From the NCBI GenBank assembly GCA_000349905.1, contig KB722745.1, positions 217,688 through 281,687 of the forward strand: DNA of 64,000 nucleotides. Reading direction: 5' to 3'. Below the pieces are notes generated by a model, which was given only the letters and a program-made list of their open reading frames with translations, did no database searches and was not told the origin of the DNA. A program made the translations under genes and the position numbers. The stretch is from Volvariella volvacea V23 (lineage: Eukaryota > Basidiomycota > Agaricomycetes > Agaricales > Pluteaceae). How positions within the stretch are numbered: the first letter of the stretch is position 1; every line of letters starts with the position of its first letter. Positions 47,440-58,800 of this stretch are shown here, in pieces.

Positions 47440-48105
47440 CACAACACGTTAAAGTTTGAAAGAGCACGGCGTTATGCCCGGACACGGGAGAAGACCTAAT
47501 TTGCAAATTGAAACGGCATCTCCAACTGTGCTGGTTCAGAGTTCATTTGCGGACTTTGGTACATTCTTAATCCGTTATGATCCCTGCGGATGGTATGCCT
47601 CGAAGTCCGGGAACGAATGAGCGATATTGGGTGGGAATATAAAATCAGTGCGAAGAACTTCTGTAAAGGGCTTGGTCACCATCAGCTTTGAATATTCTGC
47701 CAGATCGTGGCAATGATACTACTCACCTCAATGAGGCGTTGGGACAGACAACAAGACGCAGGACAGCAACAAGTGATATGCGCCCCGATATCTTACATCA
47801 AGCTTCCATCGCATTAGCCTTTTAAAAGCGCAGCGTTATGTCCGAATACGAGAGAAGACCCATTGATTCACAACTTCAACGATTTTCCAACCGCTAAGTT
47901 TGTCATCGGTCTTTTCTTTTGACTTTTGGCAAATCCTTAACCTACCATGGCCCCGAATTGTTTAATTCGAAGACCGAAGCCTGGGAGTAATCCCCCATCG
48001 AACACACAACTGCAGACAAAATTCGATAATGGATCAACACGCATTACATTGCATTACAGCTGTAGCACTACTCACATCGTCAAGACGCCCCAACAAATCA
48101 CAAGT
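47440..48105. repeat. diverged tandem duplication, two units of about 360 bp
   Basis: Unit one starts near 47,460 (GCACGGCGTTATGCCCGGAC) and unit two near 47,826 (GCGCAGCGTTATGTCCGAAT); a second matching block, ACTACTCAC followed by a GACGC-type motif, occurs at 47,718 and 48,067. Offsets are 364 and 349 bases, so the two units are collinear but have drifted. They lie exactly between the SUMO gene and its paralogue, and may mark the breakpoint or promoter part of the duplication. No coding sequence was identified in either unit. Confidence 0.55.
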
Positions 48106-48211
48106 GAACATTTTAGAGAATATTAGGAAGGATACAAACGGGAAGTACTATATTCTGCTTTAATTCTGTAGGCTCCATCATGCATCCGATTATGTGAAAA
48201 TATGCAGGTTG

Positions 48212-49261
48212 TTATATAGACAATTGCGGTAATGCGCCTCCTCCAACCTGCACGAGGCGCGTGAGCATCGTTGGCTAATTGTGGACATAAGCGCGCTTAC
48301 CTGTCCTAAGAAAGCGTCTATCACGTCCCCATCTTCCATTCCAAGCTGGGATTCCAAAATAAAACCGATGAGTTCCGCGAATAAGGAATGATAGGGGGAA
48401 GAACCAAAAAAAGAGACGAAAGCGATGAGATCCCAATTACGAGCGTAGAAAGGAAGAAGGGAACTCAAGCACTTACCGAAGCAGGTGTATCCTCCTTCTG
48501 TATTCGATTTCCGTCATACGTAAATCTCAGCGTTCCTAAACATCGCGAAAACCGAGAGTGTTGAGTCATATCATGTGATTGTATGTGCGTTTGAAGGTGT
48601 CGTCGGGGAACGGTTCCGTTTACATTTGGGTGATGTTCAAAGAGCAGATTGAAGAAACGAGAGACGATATCAACGAGGTAATTCAAAGTGAACGAACGAC
48701 TTGAGCCTACCCGGATCCTTCTCAAACCGTTTCTACATCCACCGAAACAGCGATAAAACAAGTAGATAATTATCAGTCAGATTCCACTCGCAACTAGCTG
48801 GAAGACGCAGAGACACACCTCAGCAGCCTCGAATATCTTTGCAAACTTCATGTTCGCCTTGACTTTCACCGTGATCTCTATCGACAGCCATCCCCATTCA
48901 CCCCCAAGCGCCATCAAACCCGACACGAAGCGCAAAGGGCGCACATCACGCAACCGACACGACGCGACAGCCAAACAAAAACGGCAACACACGATCCCAG
49001 CGCCGGGGAAATCCAACGACAGAAAGACAGCCCGACGACGCCCACCGCACCACGATCCCACCATAAAGTGTGTCCATTCGTTCCATTCCACACCATCGCG
49101 TCCACCCAAAAAAGGGGGCAACAAAAAAGACCAACATCCGACACGGCACGTAAGCACCACTCACTCACGAACGCACACGAGCCAAGCAAGCACTCACGGA
49201 CTCCATTATGGCTGATGTTCAAGTTGATCTTTGGCTTGACATCTTCCTCTTCCTGAGACAT
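48212..49261 (-). CDS. SMT3: SUMO (Smt3)
   Basis: Six exons on minus: 49198-49261, 48819-48877, 48711-48732, 48477-48535, 48301-48345 and 48212-48247, for 94 residues. The protein begins MSQEEEDVKPKINLNISHNG, continues ITVKVKANMKFAKIFEAAEKR, has LRFTYDGNRIQKEDTPASLGM and EDGDVIDAFLGQ, and ends VGGGALPQLSI. It has the full ubiquitin-like fold and a di-glycine that a Ulp protease would expose by removing the short tail. By family it is conjugated through Aos1-Uba2 and Ubc9 to nuclear proteins. The acidic N-terminal tail contains VKPK, near the usual chain-forming lysine position. The intron after exon 4 (131 nt) and the one before exon 2 (320 nt) are long for this genome. A diverged tandem copy follows downstream. 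Confidence 0.96.
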
Positions 49262-49796
49262 GGTTTGCTATTCTTTGAAAACCCAGCAACCAACGAGGTG
49301 TGTGTGAGAGGTAGGATGCAAGGAGTGTAGAGATCAAGGAGCCAAAGTACTCCCTCGACCGATTGCCATCCGAGTCATAACGCGTGACATTTGAGTTGTG
49401 ACACGTGGCGTCAACCCCGCCAACCGTGATGTGCATACTGGCTTAGAATCAATGTGCCACGCGTCCAGGTCGCAAAAAAATCCAAAATCCGTTTATATTG
49501 CAAGTTGACATCAAGATGGAGAAAGAGAAGAGAGAGGAGTACAAGGTGCACCGCCAGAAACTTCCATAGACAAGGTACGACCGTGCGGGCGTACGTTGTC
49601 CACTAGTAGTTGAAGGATGCACGATGGACTTGCAAGAGAAAAGTGTCAAGAACGAGGGTCACAATCGAAGGAAAGATAAAAGGTGCGTAGATGGGGGGAA
49701 AATGTTAAAAATATGGGTATTGCTACAAGTGAGCGACCTGGTTGACAGGCGATGCTCGTCATTTCATCGTTCAGTGCTCAGTTCCAGTCACCTTCT
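49262..49796. other. intergenic, SUMO promoter side
   Basis: 535 bases between the SUMO start and the stop of the PhyH-type gene, both on minus. It holds the SUMO promoter and the dioxygenase 3' flank. Nothing else is supported. Confidence 0.45.
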
Positions 49797-51019
49797 TCAA
49801 CTCTGCAAGGAATACCCGACGTTGGGGTTCTCTTCCTGCATCTTCAGCAACCTGTCCAGCATGTTCCTCGACTTTTCGTCCAGCCACTTTCTGAACCTTT
49901 CCTCCTTCATCCACTGCAAGTCGTGTTGCAGGATGTTCCTAGCCCTTACAGAACCGCCCTTTGTGTTTCCGAGCGTTCCGTGCAACGTGGCGCGCTTGTT
50001 TCGTGCGTTGTAGACGGCACAGTGGAGGATGTTGGAGTTGTAGAACACAGTCTCGCCGGCTGTGAGTGGTCAAGGTTCTCTCAGCGTATGCCGTCTGTAG
50101 GAAAATCAGAGGGCTTACGGTGAAGGACGAGTTGCATGGAACCAGGCATGCTGGCAGGGTCTTCAGGTGGTGCCATCGTCTCTGAAAGGGCCCTCTGCTC
50201 TGGTGTCCTAGGCTCCTTGTGCGATCCTGGGACGATGTAAAGGCAGTCGTCTCTGTACAATGCGCTATTCGATATGGGCTTGGTTGTTAGTTCCCCTGTG
50301 CGCCACTTGGTACGACATACGTGTTCCATTGTACCTATCGCGAAGTTCAAAAACAATGGGGTGTAGAATGGATACTATACTTACACCATAGCGCCACTTG
50401 CTTAGGGCCTCTCTTTCTTCTTCCTCGGTGGCCTTCTCCCCGATATCATCCCTGTGCCACCTCAACGCAAAGTGTTTCCTAGCGGGATTGATGAGCAGGT
50501 TCAACAACTCTACGCGTCATCACCAATCCACAGCACACACCAAAATCAGCACTCAACACAACAATAAAAAAAAGGAACGACAGGAACGAAAGCAGAGAGA
50601 GACAAAGATACAACCAGAGACGCCGATGAAAAAACGCCGAAAGAGCTGTAGAAACGGATCAAACGTGGACCACCCAACTCACCCATCTGCAAATCTTCTT
50701 CGGCACACCCTAGCAACTCCCTCGCTGCTTCAGTGATAGCCATGCTGGTGTAGTACCTCAGGAAACTCTTCTCCCCGAGCTCGTGGTGCATGATGTGTTG
50801 GACACCCCACACGTCCTCGTCCTCGTCGTTCCAGGGTGGAAATTGCTTCCCTACGGTCCTCTTGTACGGCCATTTGCCCTCTCGAGTTCGAGTCACAATC
50901 CTATCGCAGGCTTCTTCGAGTTCTGCGAGGAGGTCCTCTGGGAGGAGGTTTGGGATAATAACGAATCCTTGTTTTTCGTAGAGAGCCCTTAGAGGCGACT
51001 CATGTCCGTTGGCGGCCAT
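49797..51019 (-). CDS. PhyH-type 2-oxoglutarate/Fe(II) dioxygenase
   Basis: Five exons on minus: 50683-51019, 50385-50509, 50321-50334, 50119-50264 and 49797-50059, for 294 residues. The third exon is only 14 nt and encodes VQWNT. The N-terminal half has YEKQGFVIIPNLLP, typical of phytanoyl-CoA-dioxygenase-like proteins. The iron-binding triad appears as WHRDD (H-x-D) and, later, NSNILHCAVYNARNKRATLHG, with an Arg after it that could bind 2-oxoglutarate. CLYIVPGSHK lies between them. Fungal members hydroxylate small molecules or catalyse steps of secondary metabolism; the substrate here is not predictable and no biosynthetic cluster surrounds it. No targeting signal is visible, so it is probably cytosolic. 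Confidence 0.88.
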
Positions 51020-52521
51020 ACTGGTGTTTCAGAGGTAAGGTAAGCTTGAGCTTGACAGCGGCGTTCAGGTTGGAGTCGTCGTGTTGGTGATTGTCGGGGT
51101 TGGGGGTTGCAGAGCGAACACGTTTTTAAGGTAGAGTGTAAGTGACACGTAAGGTTGGAGTAACCGATGGAAGCAGAGCGGGATGTTGAATTGGTTGAGA
51201 TAATGGGGGTATAGACTTCAAGTTCGTGCGGTGATTTGCCGTTTTCTTAAAAGGCACTTTTCTTGTTCCCTTTCCTTTCGTCCGTTCTTCAAGTTACAGC
51301 ACGTGCGTCCAAGACTCCAACAGGATCGTCAACAGCTTTTTATACCAGGCAAAACGTCGCGGGAAAGAGACAGCAACAGGGGCGAAAAAGCTGTAAAAGG
51401 GCTGTAGAAACGAAACTGCGGGGTAACGCTCGAACAGATGATATCAAGATGATGCCACATGGAGTCCTGAAAATATCGCCGGAGTTTTAATTCTTTTCGG
51501 CGCCGGATGAGGACCTGTTTGGATCCGGCACCCCGTCCGTTTGTTCCGCTACCCCACATCGGAGCTGGATTGGGGTGTGGGGTAAAGGTACCGCCACAAT
51601 CAAGGTTATGTGCTAGTGTGGCGAGCTGCGATTTTGGTGCTCTACAGCACGGCAAGGGAGACTGGGAGGGTTGTTGAGACAACCCTTTGGCGTACCCTGC
51701 TGTACCCTGCTTTACATATTTGGTATTCTCGGTGTGGCGCTCCATGGACCAGATCGTCAACCCAGAATGCATCTTAACGACAGCCGTTTTGCACTCCAAC
51801 GCACGTTGAATGCGTTGTCTCCTTAGCCAAGACTAATGCACAGCAACCATACCTGTGCTTCTTGCCCGAGCTTCTGAAGCGCTGCGTCGGCTTTCTTCGG
51901 TTCTCATTGTACGCAGAATAGGTCTCAAAGCGCCGAATAGGAAGGATTATTTATTGCCAATTGCACTGGTAAAATCAATCACGAAGATACAATGCAACGA
52001 AAGGGTGGGCTCTTGGTCTAGAGTGCTGGTTCTATGCATCTGATAGAACCCTGCTAGTTCCGCTTTTCACCAGCGACGATCATGACAGGCGTCAATTCAG
52101 TGTCCAAGGCTGCTGGCGCTAAATGGCATCAAGTATTCCAAGGCAGCTATACCCTCTTCGGCGTATCTGAGGGCCTAGGCCTGCAAAGTGGTTTCAACTC
52201 GCAATTCAGGTTTTTTGCATAACCACAATTCTCTTCCTCTATCGATGTCTAGGATTGTCGTCAGTTAAATGAGTGCGACATCATCACGCAAGCATTAGGC
52301 AAAGCATACAATTGCCCGTAATGTCCTTGTTCTAGAGTTGGACCCTGAACTATGTATAGTTTGAAGAGTTGAGTTTCCCGCGTAGGCACGCTACCTGACG
52401 AGCCCATTTCTCATTGTAGGTCATTCTCCAACATTCACCATACATGATTGTCAATCACGCAATATTCCGTGTGCTTTATCCACGGCTGGCCATATACTCA
52501 TGGACTAGCTGTCTCCTACGG
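51020..52521. other. intergenic, nothing supported
   Basis: About 1.5 kb without a credible gene. It contains the promoter of the PhyH-type gene on one side and that of the first small tandem paralogue on the other. Confidence 0.45.
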
Positions 52522-52529
52522 TATAAATA
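52522..52529 (+). promoter_or_regulatory. TATA box of first tandem small gene
   Basis: TATAAATA, 72 nt before the ATG at 52601. The paralogue at 54697 has the same octamer at nearly the same distance, and the two leader regions share a CTCAGTTG/TTCAGTTG-like block, which supports both as core promoters. Confidence 0.6.
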
Positions 52530-52600
52530 GTGGCACGTACTCATGTCTTTTCCTTCAGTTGACTACCAACAACTTCTCATTTGCGAACACATTAAGCTAA

Positions 52601-53261
52601 ATGGCTCCTGTAACCCATTCCCCTACTCTTTACTCTTCAGAATCACTAACACCTTTCCCTCTACCCTCCAGGCAAACGTCCCATCGTACGGTATAACACT
52701 ATCCCACACCACACATGACTGACCGCCCATTGCACAGCCAAGACGAATTCCAACGCGCTCACCACGAGCTCGGCGGAGACTCTCAATACGACAGATTCGT
52801 CAACAACACCGAAGAACTCGAGCGCCAAATCCACGGCATCCCCCCCGCCTTCCAAAAGGTCCCCGTCGAGGGCTCCGTCGCCCCCGCCGTGCTCTCCCTC
52901 CGGGTCAACATCGAAACCCCCCTCATCTGGCTCAACGTGAGCACCCTCGACCCGAACAACAACAACAGGCACGCCGGCCGCGGATTCGGCTGGTCGAGGC
53001 CAAAGCTCCAAAGCGCCTTTGACTTTCAAGGGAATCTCTACTTTAGCAGCTGGGAAGCCTTGTCCGCCGCTCGCGACAATTTCGCGCTGCATTATTTTGG
53101 GAATTTTGTCATCGTTAGGTTCCGCGACGAGTCTGGTGCGCCCGTTGGAGTTATCCTTGCTCACCCGTCTGGTGGCGTTTTACCACCTCAGCCTGTTGCT
53201 GCTGGGGGAAGCTTCAATTGGAGTAAGTCGGATATTTTATTGTGCAGGGCTGTGGTGCTGA
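52601..53261 (+). CDS. small protein of unrecognised family, tandem copy 1
   Basis: Exons 52601-52609 (9 nt), 52672-52685 (14 nt), 52738-53222 and probably 53248-53261, for about 173 residues. The tiny first two exons encode MAP and ANVP, a layout shared exactly with copy 2. The main exon reads QDEFQRAHHELGGDSQYDRF, then LERQIHGIPPAFQKVPVEGS, PLIWLNVS, GRGFGW, SAFDFQGNLYFSSW, and ends in GGSFNWS. After a helical beginning it looks like a beta-rich fold. No signal peptide or membrane helix is visible. A good TATA box suggests strong or regulated expression. I do not recognise the family. The last exon (four codons and a stop) is uncertain. Confidence 0.7.
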
Positions 53262-54610
53262 CTTTACGCCGAAGCCTCTTGAAGGCCATAGGATGTCCCA
53301 ACGGGAAGTGGGCTGTTGGTATTTCGCTAGTGTTGGATTGTAGTAAAGGAAATTTCGTTGCGAAAGTGCTTGTCTGTATTGCGCTCACGTTTGAGATGTG
53401 AAAATATAGCCGCTGGTGAATGCGATACCCGCCGAGTGAATTTGAGGTCCTATGTATCGAGGTAAACCTTTCTGAGCTATTTAGATACAAAAAAATTAAA
53501 TTATGGAGTGATCTGCATGATAGAAGTGGCATCAGCTGAGCGCATCCATTAATTGGCATAAATACTAGCAATTTCCAAGTTCCGGCGGCACACAAACTGC
53601 ATTGGGTCACCCAGATATCCAAAAAGATAGAACGACTTTTTAGGCCTGACATAGTGGAGTTAGATCGAGAACGATTCAATCCAATTTGGGTGTCTGATTG
53701 CAGAACCTCAGGGCTGCTTTCGGGGCTCGGGCGTGTATCGACCGAGCCTTGGAGATCTCATGAGGGTCAACGGGAGAGCGCAGCATAATATAGGGCCTGG
53801 ATATCGTACAAGGTCTCTCTAGCAAGGTTGTTGAGGTCGATATCAGTTCCACAGTCAAACTTCAATAGGTGAAGGGAAAACTTGATTTAAAGTCTTCATA
53901 CCCCAAATGGGTTTTGACAGGAGCTAAATACCAATTGACAGATCCGGCCTTGAGCTCAGGGGATATTAGGAGCATAGTCATCGCCTTCGTCTGTCTGTAT
54001 TCGCTCACCTAAGATTGATCTCGATTCATCGATTTTTAGCTCTTCTAGTTAGGTCATCCCTGCATCTCGCTCATGCACGCGGCTTCATTGCTTTGCACCA
54101 CACTTAGAATTGTCGAGAACCTCGCAAAAAGTTGACTTCGGGAAAAGTTCTTGTTGGTCAAGCGGTACCACCGTCAGGGAGTGACTGGGAGGGTGATGTC
54201 CTGGAGCTTCCTAACTCAGTACTCGGGGTTCTTCTGCCACCGCATGTGCTTGAGATTTGAATACTGGTCTTGCCTCGTGAGTGCACCCTGTTCCATTCAC
54301 AATGTCTACAGCATGTCACTCAACAAAATAGCTTGACAAGAATACAACACTATCACGCAAGCATGACACGACTTTGAGAAATTTGACTACAAAATGTCGA
54401 TTGGAGGTGAGGCTGTCCGCGATCCAGACTAGTTGACCTCTCATGTGAGCATACCGATTGGGGTGTCTTCTTGCCTTCGTAGGCTCGGCATTGTACCACT
54501 TGACTTTGTCTCGTTCTTCACTATTTACAAAGTGTTCTCGATAGTCACGCAATGTTCCATAACCTCCTCTAGGGACTGGTGAATTTTAATGAACAGAGTA
54601 CTCAGAATCG
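53262..54610. other. spacer between tandem paralogues
   Basis: No gene is supported. It contains the 3' flank of copy 1 and the promoter of copy 2. Minus-strand frames near 53188-53679 are not backed by splice chains. Confidence 0.45.
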
Positions 54611-54618
54611 TATAAATA
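54611..54618 (+). promoter_or_regulatory. TATA box of second tandem small gene
   Basis: TATAAATA, 79 nt before the ATG at 54697, matching the arrangement at copy 1. Confidence 0.6.
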
Positions 54619-54696
54619 CCGACACGTTTTGGTGCACTGCTCCTCAGTTGGCTATTGAGCAACTACTCGTCAGTGACCACTACTTCATCAATCAAA

Positions 54697-55414
54697 ATGG
54701 CCCCAGTAAGCCTCAACCACAGCCCCACCTCTCCACTTCGCTAACCTGCCGCTCCGTCTCCAGGCAACCCTCCCATCGTAAGCTCTTACCCTCTAGCACA
54801 TCCTAAACCGCGACTCACCCCGTTCACAGTGAAGACGAAATCAAAGCGGCCTACGACAACCTCGGAGGCCAATCCAAATACGACGAATTCGTCAAGAACG
54901 TCGAGGACCTCGAGCGCCACGTCCTCGGCATTCCTCCCGCCCACCAGATATACCCCATCGAGGGGTCCGTCGTCCCCGTCCTCCCCCTCAGCCAGGACAT
55001 ACCCTCCCCGTTCATCTGGCTCAATCTAGCCGCACCCCCGAGCTCCAACCAACCCAACATCTCTGGCCGTGGATTTGGCCACGCCGAGCCGCGCCCTCAA
55101 CACGCTTTTGATTTCAGAGGGAAAATCTCCTTTGTCAGTTGGGACGATGTGACGAATAATACGGATTCGTTTGTTTTGCGTCCTTATGGGGAGTACCTGA
55201 TTATAAGGTTTAGTGATAAGGAGGGCAGGACAGTTGCCCTTGTTCGTGGTCGCACGGCTGCGGGTGTTAAACCGCCCGAGGCGTTTATTGCGCAGGGGTC
55301 ATTTACCTGGACCACTAGTAAGTCCGATGCATCGTTTGTTTGAGTGTGAAGTAGCTGTACTGACTTGACGTTAAAAGCTCTTCAGTGATCTCTGGCGTCA
55401 CCACTAGAACTTGA
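54697..55414 (+). CDS. small protein of unrecognised family, tandem copy 2
   Basis: Exons 54697-54705 (9 nt), 54764-54777 (14 nt), 54830-55317 and probably 55386-55414, for about 179 residues. It begins MAPATLPS and continues EDEIKAAYDNLGGQSKYDEF, then LERHVLGIPPAHQIYPIEGS, PFIWLNLA, GRGFGH, HAFDFRGKISFVSW and GSFTWTT. It is clearly homologous to copy 1 but diverged over most of its length, so the duplication is not recent. Intron positions are identical. The last short exon is the least certain; an alternative acceptor near 55,365 aligns with the copy 1 tail instead. Function is unknown. Confidence 0.7.
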
Positions 55415-55824
55415 GCGTGAAGTGGGTGTTGTAGAATAGCTAAGCGCTGAGCTGTACTAGATGTGTGTTGGAAATATGTTTCGTCAACAAATGCTTACCG
55501 GGTGAAGCATCATTCAAGCCTGTCCAACTAGAAAGCTCCGAGACCAAAGCTCTGAAAGGTTTTCATAGGCTACAGCACATTCCGTACGGTATCGTATAAT
55601 CGTTCTTCGTGTATACTACAAACTATTCAAGTGCGTATTGCCGGTCGAGTGTCTAGTTCATCATGTCAACTTGTCCGTGACTCGGATGCGAAACAGAGAT
55701 TAGATGCAGAGATAAGAAAAAAAGCAAGGGCTCGCAATCATAGCTATGCAAGAAAAGAGAGAAAATTTGAGCGGTCCGCAGAAAGCTCAAACACATGTCG
55801 TTGTCCCACCACCACCGCCATTCA
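55415..55824. other. intergenic, convergent ends
   Basis: 410 bases between the second tandem gene (plus) and the stop of the repeated-module gene (minus). It should contain both 3' ends. Nothing else is seen. Confidence 0.45.
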
Positions 55825-58800
55825 TCAGAAAAAGCACGTCCCAGCGGTATTACCATGCCCATTCACATCCGATCCCGTCCCCGACTCGCTATGGCTCACC
55901 ATGCTCGCCGAGGCATGCAACCCACCCACCTGCCCACCCGCATGTCCCAGCCCCGGAATATCAGCAATCGTCTTCCTCCTCTTCCTCCTCACAATCTCCC
56001 TCAACCTCTCCACATCATCGTCCACGTCTTCCACGCTCACACTAGCACGAGATGCCTTGCCCAGCCCTGGCCCGTGCCCATCTCCTCCTCCTCCGCTTGC
56101 ACCTAAACTTACACCACGACCGCGGCTACCGCCACCCAGGAGCGCCCAGGTCGATGGAGGCAAGCCGGTTGCACTGTACGGGGGTCGTGTGCCCATCGCC
56201 GGAGGTGGATCTGGACTCGGAGCGGGAGTCGATCCTCGTGAACTCTGGATCATCTCCTCCTCGTCCTCCTCGTCTTCACCAACGCCGTAGTTGAGGTATC
56301 GAGGTCCATCTTCCTCCTCCCCCAGCTCCCCTTCCTCGAGATCTCTCGGGTTCGGATCCGCAAGGAGCAGTTTCGGAAAACCGCCACTGCGACGAGTCCC
56401 CGGGGCTCTCGTGCCGTTTTGCGGGTAATTTGAGTTTGGGGCTTTAGAGTTGGCGAAGCGAGGAGGCATGGAGAGATACTGTGCGGCGTACGAATTGGAA
56501 TGTGGGGCGTAAGGTTCGTGGAAGTGGGGCGACTGCGGTACTTGGAGCTGGTGTTGGTGGTGCTGATGTTGGGGCTGTGGTTGTGGGGCAGGAGGAGGAT
56601 AACCGGGATACCCCGCGGGCGGATAACCAGGAAGCGTATACGGTTGATGAGCCGCCACTGCCGCTGCCGCAGCAACCATCGCGGCCGACAAAGCAGCAGG
56701 GCTTATATGCGGTGCTAGCGCAGGAGGCTGCGTATGAAGGAAGGGCTGCTGATATTGCGAGTTTAGGTAGGGTAGGTTGGACGGGGTTGGTTTAAGCTGT
56801 TTCAGCGCCCTGGGTCCAGTGGGTGGCAGGCGCACGTTCTGTTGATTCTGGACGTGGAAAACCTGGGCTTGGGCTTGAAGCTGAAGGGGCTGTCCATGCC
56901 CATATTTCTGCTTAAGCGGGGCTCTCGTCTGCTGATGTTGCTGTCCACCCCCACGCCCGCCACCTGGTCCAGTAGGTATCGCACCTCCGAGAGCAGCATC
57001 CATGGCGGGGCCCGCGGGGCCATCGCCACCAATCGATTTGCCTTTCTTCCCCTTCCTTGGAGCATCCCCATTTTCCGCCTGCTTCTTCTGTTGCGCCCCC
57101 TGTTGTTTCTGCTTTTTCGTACTTGGCCGCTTGCCCACCTCCCTAGTCGCACCGTCGTCACCTTCTCCATTCTCGTCGCCTTTGCCCATATTCCCGTCAT
57201 TCACCTTGTCAACCTCGCCCTTCCTTCTCTTGGTTCCCTGTCCGGCTCCAGTCCCGCCAGACCAAGCCAAACTCTTCGAGACGCTGTAAGGGATATAGCC
57301 CTCCGGAGGCGTCTGCCCTCTAAACCTAACTAGTTCGACAACTCCTTGTTCAGCTGCGATACAGGCAACAGCAGCTTTAGCATCTGCTTTACTGCGAAAT
57401 TCCACCGGAGCGACAAAAGTGCGAAGATCAGGCGTTGAAGGTGAAGACGAGATGTCGATCTCGAGTGTACATCCATGAGCTGAACAAGAACAGTATTAAA
57501 ACGAACAAAAGCTGTTCATTAGCCTCGTATAGGAGTCATGCGAAACAAACACCCACCGTCTCGGTCTTTTTCGAAAACGAAAACAGGTTGCAGGCCCTCT
57601 CTGATTTTTGGACACTCCGCATGGAGCCATAGGACGATCTCGTTCGCCTTTCGCCTGTCAAAGACCATCTTGCTGTCCGTCTCTTCCTTCACTTGCTGGA
57701 TGTACTCTCCCACGCCGCTTGACATGGCCAGGAGACATGCCGCTGATTTCGCGTCTCCTCGTTTTGTGAATAGACAGTCGACTAGGTAGGATTTGACTTC
57801 TCCCGGTCGATCAACTCGGAGGAGACATCCGTGCACTGTGAATAAGGGATTTCAACGGCCGGACGAGCGGAGAATGAGTCACACGAGGGAGCAGACTTAC
57901 ACCCGAACATGCTATCCAAGAAATAGTAGAAACTGGCTTGAAGTTTACTCCCCCGCGCGGATTGCAGCGCCGTATTCAACCACGCGGGCGCATTAATATC
58001 CTGCGCGGTCTTGTCCTCATCCACTCCGGGAAACGGCTGGGGCAACGTCTCATAATACTCCTGCAAACTCATCGACTTCTTTCTATGGGTATACTGCATG
58101 ATATTCCGTGGGCCGTTGATGTCGTCATCGTCTATTGGGGTATCAGTGTCGGATGGTATCGCGGGCTGGGTTTGGCCGTTCCCGTATTTGATGAAATCGA
58201 GAACGCCGGCTGCGAGCGCTTGTTCGGCGCAGGAGGAGCGAGCCCTGGTGGAGGAGGGGTGGATGGTGTCAGTGGAGTAGACGCGGTAGCAGTTTGGAGT
58301 GAGCTTTATGCGCATCGCTGCGCCCCAACCTGCCAGAGCAATCAGATAAGATGAGATTTTTGTGGTCACGAGACTCACTAGTTCCTAGCTTGGTGTCCGA
58401 AAACGAAACCCAGAAAGGCTTCACCAACCCCGCTCGCCACTCCAAACAGCATTTGTCAATCTCGGCAATAGCAGTATTTACATCCAAGGTGTCTTGCTCT
58501 TCGACTTTCCGACGGGAATTGTCTGATCCATGAGAAGTGTCAAGAGGTGCAAGAAGCTCCCCTTTTCTGGCTTTCAATGCATCAGAGTCCCCGTTGAGAA
58601 TAAAGTCGAGAGCGCCACGCTCAATTGCGATCGACACCACTTGCACTTTTGCATCTCCCTTTTTCGAATATACAGGGTCCGTCCTATAGGACCGAACAGA
58701 TCCGTTGGGTCGTGTGATAGTGAGGACACACTGTTTACCTGCTCAACCCACCAAAAAAGGAGTCGTCAACGTCAAGCCGAAGGCAAAAAAGCAATAAAGT

